This document shows positions 26,210 to 31,257 of a DNA stretch of 31,257 nucleotides, one piece after another. Positions within the stretch are counted from its first letter, which is position 1. The number at the start of each line of letters is the position of its first letter. The notes beneath the pieces are model-generated. The model was given only the letters and a program-made list of their open reading frames with translations, was not told the origin of the DNA and did not search any database. This DNA is from a virus, in IMG/VR virus record IMGVR_UViG_3300010334_000182, positions 1 to 31,257 of that record; one strand, 5' to 3'. A program made the translations under genes and the position numbers.

Positions 26210-26239
26210 AAATAGCCTCCATTAGGGGGCTATTTTTTT
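26210..26239 (+). terminator. Intrinsic terminator ending the tail-tip unit
   Basis: AAATAGCCTCC (26210-26220) and GGGGGCTATTT (26225-26235) form an 11-bp stem with one G-T wobble and an ATTA loop, running into seven T (26233-26239). It begins one base after the TAA stop of the minor tail protein. Confidence 0.93.
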
Positions 26240-26242
26240 AAC

Positions 26243-26271
26243 TTGACTGATTTTTGCTAACATGGTATAAT
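26243..26271 (+). promoter_or_regulatory. Sigma-70 promoter for the fibre unit
   Basis: TTGACT (26243-26248, one mismatch), a 17-base spacer and TATAAT (26266-26271), only four bases after the terminator. The -10 is preceded by TGG (TGn extended form). The expected start near 26278 leaves a leader of about 58 bases, ending with a strong AAGGAG at 26322-26327. Confidence 0.9.
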
Positions 26272-26335
26272 AGTACCAAAAATATGTATAACATTTTAAA
26301 TTTAAATACTAAATTGCTGTCAAGGAGTACATCAC

Positions 26336-26677
26336 ATGGAAATAACAGACCCATCAAATATATCCCAGTGGCTTACGGCAGCTTTTTTGGCTGTAGTTGG
26401 ACTAGCTATGGGATTGCAAGTAGTAGTTAAAAACTGGAAAGCAAATAGTACAGAATCAGCTTTATTAAAGATGATGCATGATGAATTAGAACGTATGAGT
26501 GCGCAAAACTTAATACTAAGCCAGGAAATTGGCAAATTGCAAGCCGAACTAGTAAACTTAAGCAATCAACTTAGTGAACTAACTAGTGAAAATACTAAAC
26601 TGCGTGTTGAAGTCAGCAACTTAAATACTGAAATTACCAGACTACATGGTATTATAAAAACAAAGGCGGTAGTATGA
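26336..26677 (+). CDS. Small single-pass membrane protein with long coiled coil
   Basis: A 113-residue protein with a strong ribosome binding site (AAGGAG, 26322-26327). Residues 12-31 (WLTAAFLAVVGLAMGLQVVV) form one hydrophobic segment. It is followed by basic KNWK and then a heptad-rich helix (about 42-108) with many Leu/Ile at a/d positions (LSQEIGKLQAELVNLSNQLS). No signal peptidase or lipobox motif. Charge distribution (acidic N-terminus, basic side after the segment) predicts N-terminus out and coiled coil in the cytoplasm, opposite to an inner-membrane spanin. Possible roles are a lysis-related factor, a membrane anchor or an assembly protein; none is proven. It is first in the unit behind its own promoter and overlaps the next gene by ATGA. 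Confidence 0.7.
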   Translation: MEITDPSNISQWLTAAFLAVVGLAMGLQVVVKNWKANSTESALLKMMHDELERMSAQNLILSQEIGKLQAELVNLSNQLSELTSENTKLRVEVSNLNTEITRLHGIIKTKAVV

Positions 26678-27261
26678 CTGATGCAGTAAAAATAAATTAT
26701 AAAATTATGCAAGGCAATACTTTTTCAGAAACACTACGCTGGGAAAGCGGTGAAAAAGTATATAAGCCTATTACTGCAATAACACAAAGTGCTCCACTAA
26801 CTCTTACTAGTACAGCACACGGCATACCACCACAATGGCGTATTAAAATTACAAACGTGGTAGGCATGACCGACATTAACAACAGTGATATATATAGACT
26901 GGGCGAACCTACTACAGCTAATGTAATAACTATTAATGACATTAACAGTGTAGGTTACCGTGCTTATACAAGCGGTGGTATACTAGAATACAATAAACCT
27001 GTTGATATGACAGGTTACACTGCAAAAATGCAAATTAGACCAAATGTAGATAGTAGTACATTAATTTATGAAATGACTACTAGCAATGGTGGTATTACAA
27101 TTGATAATACAACTAAAAAGATAACTTTACTTATTCCTGCAACTGTAACTAGTACATTTAATTTTACAACTGCAGTTTATGCACTTGAAATTTATGCAGG
27201 TACCACAAGCTTTGTGTTAATTTATGGCAGCATGGGATTAACCAAAGAGGTTGTAAAATGA
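26674..27261 (+). CDS. Fibre-associated tail protein with inserted AHG module
   Basis: A 195-residue protein with AAAGG at 26662-26666 and ATG in the ATGA overlap. Residues 1-32 (GNTFSETLRWESG) and 108-195 (PVDMTGYTAKMQIRP, NGGITIDNTTKKITLLIP, YALEIYAG) make up a domain that I recall as a widespread small phage protein encoded just before tail fibres. Between them, residues about 34-106 form a separate module (STAHGIPPQWRIKITNV ... GYRAYTSGGILEY), of a type often seen in phage and bacterial surface proteins. Its function is not established; adjacency to the fibre suggests a fibre-attachment or baseplate role. Both ends overlap neighbours by ATGA, which indicates tight coupling. Confidence 0.6.
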   Translation: MTDAVKINYKIMQGNTFSETLRWESGEKVYKPITAITQSAPLTLTSTAHGIPPQWRIKITNVVGMTDINNSDIYRLGEPTTANVITINDINSVGYRAYTSGGILEYNKPVDMTGYTAKMQIRPNVDSSTLIYEMTTSNGGITIDNTTKKITLLIPATVTSTFNFTTAVYALEIYAGTTSFVLIYGSMGLTKEVVK

Positions 27262-30200
27262 CAGAAATAGTAAAATTTGTTAATACTATAATTGTTGAAA
27301 ATGCCGTAACCAGCGAAACTATTGTTAGTGGCGTGCAGGGACCACCAGGTGCAACAGGCCCGCAAGGGCCTGCTGGCACTGCTGGCGTTGCAGGGGCAGC
27401 AGGGCCACAAGGCACTCCAGGTGCTGTATTAGTAAATTTAGCTAATAGTGTTGCAATACCTACTGGATTAACTAGCGGTCAAGCCTTGTATAATTATGGA
27501 AATGGAACCGCTAGTAATTATGGTGATAGACTTTTTATAGGCATACCAAGTGGTAATATTGTTAATAGTGTATTAGTTGGCGGCAAATATTACACAGATT
27601 TGTTAGAAACAGCTACTAGTTCTGCCGATTCTAACGTACTTGTAAAACGAGATAGTAACGGTAAATTAATAGGTGATATACTAGGTAATAGCGCAACTGC
27701 TACAAAATTGTCCACAGCAAGAAGCATAAGCGTAATTGGGGATGTAGTTGCTAATGCTGTTAATTTTGATGGTACTAGTAACATACAGTTAAATGCTGCA
27801 CTTGCAACACAAACTGGTTTAACTACTGGTACTTACGGTAGTACTACACTGATTCCTGTACTAACTGTTAACAATAAAGGTGTTATTACAGCCATTAGTA
27901 CTCAAACTGTAGCATCTAATAATTTATTACTAACTGCTGATAATAGCACTTTTGGTTCAGTAGTCACTGGTAGCAGATTACAAATATTAGGTGGTACAGG
28001 TATTACTACAAGTGCAAGTAGTAATACTGTAACTATAAATCTTAATACTAATATTGCCACAACTAGCGGTACTCAAACATTTACTAATAAAACTATTAGC
28101 ACTAATAGTACTTGGGCAGGTAATACTATCAGTCAAAGCCGTGGTGGTACTGGAAGTACAACTGGTAGTATTATTACAGACAGTAATTTAACATTTAGTA
28201 GTGGTAGTACACTTTACTTAAGTGCACAAACAATAGATGTTGGTGGCAGTGTTTTAACAAATCTAACAACACCGCAACAAGATAGTGATGCAGTTACCAA
28301 AGCTTATGCGGATGCACTTAAGCAAGGTTTAGACATAAAAGATTCCGTTAAAGTTGCTACTACAACTAATATTAATCTATTTGGACAACAATCGATAGAT
28401 GGCATAAGTGTACTTGCGGGCCAACGTGTATTAGTAAAAAATCAAACTAATAGTGAAGAAAACGGCATATGGAACGTAAGTTATCAAGATTGGTATAGAA
28501 GTAGCGATGCTGATACTAGTGATAAAGTAACGGCAGGATTATTTACATTTGTAGAACAAGGCACGCAAAATGCTGGAAATGGTTTTGTTTTAACCACAAG
28601 TGGCTCAATTATATTAGACACAACTGCTTTAAATTTTTCACAATTTAGTAGTGGTGGCACAATAATAGCTGGCAGTGGTTTAACTAAAACTGGCAATACA
28701 ATATCTGCCAACTTTAGTGGCAGTTATAATGACTTAAGTAATAAACCTACTAATTTAGCTACTGAAACTTATGTTACTACGGCATTAAGCGGTAAAGTAA
28801 ACACTTCTGCACTTGCAGCTGTAGCTACCAGCGGCAGCTACACAGATTTAACAAATAGATTTCTTGGCTATGACAATGAAATACACGTTAGTCAAGTAGA
28901 CGGAAACGATACTACTGGTAATGGTGACTTGTTAAATCCAGTTGCTACGATTACCAAAGCAATGACTTTAGTAAGTGCACAAAGAAGAAAAGTAATTGTT
29001 CACTCTGGCGGTTATACTGAAGACTTCACAATAAATTTATCTTATGTAACAGTAACTACTGAAGCACAAAAAGGTGACGATGTTGTAATTACTGGAACTG
29101 TAACTGCAAACAAAGGCTGTACTATTTCAGGTTTAAAAATAACAAACCTGACGATTACAGCAGCTACAGGAACAGGAAGTGTAAACATACTTGGTTGTGA
29201 TATTACTGGTACACTTACAAAAAGCAGTGCTGCCGACTATACTCTTATTCGTTTTTGCGATATTGGCACTACAAACATTACTGGTAGCGGTGGTTTAGTT
29301 GCCATATTTGGGGGTAATCCTAATTTCATTACAATCAATAATGCTGCAGCAAGGGTAATTGTTAAAAACGCTGTTACTATTTCTCCAGTTTTAACTGCAG
29401 GAAACGCAAACTTTGTAGACAGCATAGTACTTGCTTCTACTGCTACAAGTAACGCTATTACTTCTGCTGCTGGAACTATTGTTACCTTAGCTAATAGTCA
29501 ATTTATTGTACCAACATTTAATAATGTTGCCAGAGTTTCGTTAAGTGGTTTCTATTCAATTTTCAACTGTGTATATGACAAGCCAAACTCAACTTTGGTG
29601 GCATTGTCGGCAAGTGGCGGGTCAACTAATTCTGTTGATTATTTTCAGTACATTAATGCCGATAGATTGGTACTGGCAACAGGTGGTCAGATTACATTTC
29701 CAGACGGCAGTGTTCAAAATACAGCAAGTGCAAATTATACTGCTACTAATAATGCTGGAATTTCAATCAGTAATGACTATAAACTTGCAACTGTTTATAA
29801 TTCAAATATTAGTAATACAGTTTCAAGCGTAGTTGTTGGCGGTGCGCCAGCAGCGGCAGCTAGTGAATGGAAAAGCAAAACTATTGTACAAGTTTTAGAT
29901 ACAATACTTTTTCCAGATTTAAATCCTGACTATGTAATACCCACATTGACAGTAACAGAATACGCTGTTGGTGTGGCTGAAGTTGGCTCTACTATAACCA
30001 GAACACTTGTTGCAACTGGAACTAAAAATGATGCAGGATTATTTCAAAGTTTTGTATTTAGACGTAATGGTGTTTCGGTTAAAACAACTTATGATCCAAC
30101 AGGTAGTAGTAGTGGTGTTGCTAGCTTAGCTAATCAATTTGGTTACACAAACCCTAATAATCCAAATACCAAATATACGGATTCATATACAGAAAATTAT

Positions 30201-30743
30201 GTCGCCACTACACCAAGTATTATTAATTGGAGTGTTAGTGGTAACTATGCTGCAGGTTTACCAAAATATACAAATAAAGGTGCATTAGACACCAGAACCA
30301 GTCAATCATTATTAACCAATGCACCTCAACTTGGGGGAACCTTGATAGCCAACTCATCTTCACTCTCAATTATGTACCCTTATTTTTGGGGCACAGAAAG
30401 TTCTAGTATAACAGCTGACGGCATTGTAACAAAAATTGCAAATAATGCTGCAACTAAGGTTTTACAGGATAGTAGCGGTAGTATTCAAATTACTTTTAAT
30501 GCAAATGTTAATTACATTTGGTTTGCCATACCCGTTAATGGTGTTAACGGAACAATTGCACAAAAAATTAACTGGGCACAAGATAATAATGCTATAAATA
30601 AGGGCACAATTAGTAACGATAGCGCTTTTATTGGTATACCAACTTTAAAAAATGTTTCTAGTAGTTTGTGGTTAACTGTGCCGTATTATATATACATCTC
30701 CAAAGGTGCAACAAGCACTGAAGGATCTTTTACTTTTTCATAA
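27258..30743 (+). CDS. Long mosaic tail fibre
   Basis: A 1161-residue protein; AAAGAGG at 27244-27250 precedes the ATG within an ATGA overlap. Domain order: short N-terminal attachment region (1-24); eleven Gly-X-Y triplets (25-57); fibre repeats (DILGNSATATKLSTARSI at about 140-158, LTVNNKGVITAI at 202-213, RGGTGSTTGS at 295-304); a module at about 348-470 (KQGLDIKDSVKVATTTNI, VLVKNQTNSEENGIW, FTFVEQGT); SGSYNDLSNKP and SGSYTDLTNRF motifs; a right-handed beta-helix-like region (about 545-770) with a VDGNDTTGNG opening; a GGQITFPDGSVQ motif (809-820); and a C-terminal domain (about 885-1161) ending GSFTFS. All are known phage fibre building blocks. It probably binds the host receptor, with specificity in the C-terminal part. 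Confidence 0.85.
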   Translation: MTEIVKFVNTIIVENAVTSETIVSGVQGPPGATGPQGPAGTAGVAGAAGPQGTPGAVLVNLANSVAIPTGLTSGQALYNYGNGTASNYGDRLFIGIPSGNIVNSVLVGGKYYTDLLETATSSADSNVLVKRDSNGKLIGDILGNSATATKLSTARSISVIGDVVANAVNFDGTSNIQLNAALATQTGLTTGTYGSTTLIPVLTVNNKGVITAISTQTVASNNLLLTADNSTFGSVVTGSRLQILGGTGITTSASSNTVTINLNTNIATTSGTQTFTNKTISTNSTWAGNTISQSRGGTGSTTGSIITDSNLTFSSGSTLYLSAQTIDVGGSVLTNLTTPQQDSDAVTKAYADALKQGLDIKDSVKVATTTNINLFGQQSIDGISVLAGQRVLVKNQTNSEENGIWNVSYQDWYRSSDADTSDKVTAGLFTFVEQGTQNAGNGFVLTTSGSIILDTTALNFSQFSSGGTIIAGSGLTKTGNTISANFSGSYNDLSNKPTNLATETYVTTALSGKVNTSALAAVATSGSYTDLTNRFLGYDNEIHVSQVDGNDTTGNGDLLNPVATITKAMTLVSAQRRKVIVHSGGYTEDFTINLSYVTVTTEAQKGDDVVITGTVTANKGCTISGLKITNLTITAATGTGSVNILGCDITGTLTKSSAADYTLIRFCDIGTTNITGSGGLVAIFGGNPNFITINNAAARVIVKNAVTISPVLTAGNANFVDSIVLASTATSNAITSAAGTIVTLANSQFIVPTFNNVARVSLSGFYSIFNCVYDKPNSTLVALSASGGSTNSVDYFQYINADRLVLATGGQITFPDGSVQNTASANYTATNNAGISISNDYKLATVYNSNISNTVSSVVVGGAPAAAASEWKSKTIVQVLDTILFPDLNPDYVIPTLTVTEYAVGVAEVGSTITRTLVATGTKNDAGLFQSFVFRRNGVSVKTTYDPTGSSSGVASLANQFGYTNPNNPNTKYTDSYTENYVATTPSIINWSVSGNYAAGLPKYTNKGALDTRTSQSLLTNAPQLGGTLIANSSSLSIMYPYFWGTESSSITADGIVTKIANNAATKVLQDSSGSIQITFNANVNYIWFAIPVNGVNGTIAQKINWAQDNNAINKGTISNDSAFIGIPTLKNVSSSLWLTVPYYIYISKGATSTEGSFTFS
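27330..27428 (+). repeat. Collagen-like Gly-X-Y stretch in the tail fibre
   Basis: Eleven triplets starting GVQ GPP GAT GPQ near the N-terminus of the 27258 gene. It is the second collagen-like stalk in the window, with different triplets from the one in the central fibre. Confidence 0.85.
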
Positions 30744-30752
30744 GGAAAAAAT

Positions 30753-31257
30753 ATGTCAATTGCTTTAAGTGACTATTTAAAACCAAATATAGGCGTGCCT
30801 GTTGACTATAGACAAGGTCCTTTTGCTACAACTACTGTAGCCTGCGCAACAGTTAATGTTAATTATAGATATAAAGGTTTAACAGTACTTATTACTAACG
30901 GTAGTACTGTAGATGAGTACTGGTGGAAAGCTGGAACTGCTGATTCAGATTTAGTATTAAAAACTAATAATCCAGTTACTGCCAGTAGTAGTGTACTAGG
31001 TGGAATTAAAATAGGTACTGGATTAAGTATTGATAGTGGTACTGCTAGTGTTGATTTTACAGGATATGCTACTAATGCTTCAGTTACTAGCGCAATAAGC
31101 GCTTTAGTTAATGGTGCTGGAGCAAGTTTAGACACACTAAATGAACTGGCATCAGCACTAGGCAATGATGCAAGCTTTAGTACTACAGTTACTACAGCTT
31201 TAGGCAATAGACTGCGTATTGATGTTGACACTCAAGCATTAACTACTACACAAAAAT
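30753..31257 (+). CDS. Second tail fibre protein, N-terminal part (3' end cut off)
   Basis: Open from ATG 30753 to the window end (168 codons, no stop); the preceding TAAGGA supplies the Shine-Dalgarno sequence and overlaps the previous stop. N-terminus is MSIALSDYLKPNIGVPVD, then a beta domain with DEYWWKAG (54-61), SSSVLGGIKIGTGLSID (78-94) and a helix LDTLNELASALGND (126-139). The LNELASALGND helix followed by a TTVTTALGN segment is a familiar phage tail-fibre repeat. It may be a fibre tip, an accessory fibre or a further distal segment of the fibre above; the rest lies outside the window. Confidence 0.8.
   Translation, partial: MSIALSDYLKPNIGVPVDYRQGPFATTTVACATVNVNYRYKGLTVLITNGSTVDEYWWKAGTADSDLVLKTNNPVTASSSVLGGIKIGTGLSIDSGTASVDFTGYATNASVTSAISALVNGAGASLDTLNELASALGNDASFSTTVTTALGNRLRIDVDTQALTTTQK

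Noticed and set aside
27164-27415. Minus-strand Pro/Gly/Ala/Cys-rich open frame
   Set aside because: It is the antisense of the collagen-like triplets, which always give Gly/Pro/Ala-rich reverse frames.
30863-31231. Minus-strand open frame of 122 codons at the right edge
   Set aside because: Lies opposite a fibre gene with clear ribosome binding site and fibre motifs; Ser/Ala/Leu-rich composition is the usual antisense pattern.

Overview
The window is a near-complete late structural (tail) module of a tailed double-stranded DNA phage. All genes lie on the + strand, tightly packed, with ATGA or TAATG overlaps and no non-coding stretch over about 130 bases. There is a tail-tube gene but no sheath gene between the tail terminator and the tape measure, so a long non-contractile (siphovirus-type) tail is inferred. 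The DNA is visibly A+T-rich, uses the standard code (TAA, TGA and one TAG stop) and carries consensus bacterial sigma-70 promoters. That indicates a bacterial host using ordinary housekeeping sigma, but the sequence does not say which one. No tRNA, rRNA, CRISPR array, insertion sequence, integrase or attachment site was seen.

Layout. (1) 2-1323: a left-truncated neck/head-tail joining candidate and a tail-terminator candidate. (2) 1395-3383: a very large major tail (tube) protein carrying a duplicated inserted beta module, followed by an intrinsic terminator. (3) 3462-4255: the two-frame tail assembly chaperone locus, with a canonical A AAT TTC -1 slippery site, followed by a terminator whose loop contains the stop codon. 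(4) 4375-12732: a 2785-aa tape measure protein with its own consensus promoter and its own terminator. (5) 12846-26209: a 13-kb tail-tip/fibre unit driven by a second consensus promoter. It holds a hub-like protein, a 1146-aa central fibre-like protein with a collagen-like stretch, a 1901-aa Tyr/Ser/Thr/Asn-rich protein of unknown role, three small unknown proteins, and a 355-aa minor tail protein; it ends at a terminator. (6) 26336 to the right edge: a unit driven by a third consensus promoter. It holds a small membrane/coiled-coil protein, a 195-aa fibre-associated protein, a 1161-aa mosaic tail fibre and the start of another fibre gene cut by the window end.

How it fits together. The tube protein polymerises around the tape measure with help from the chaperones (short form plus frameshifted long form), the terminator and neck proteins cap the tube and join it to the head, and the hub, fibre and minor proteins form the distal tip that contacts the cell. 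Two themes stand out. First, three terminator-promoter cassettes divide the late genes into separately initiated units. Second, small beta-rich modules of several recurring types have been inserted into at least five different tail proteins (tube, central fibre, 1901-aa protein, 355-aa protein, 195-aa protein), which suggests a heavily decorated virion surface.
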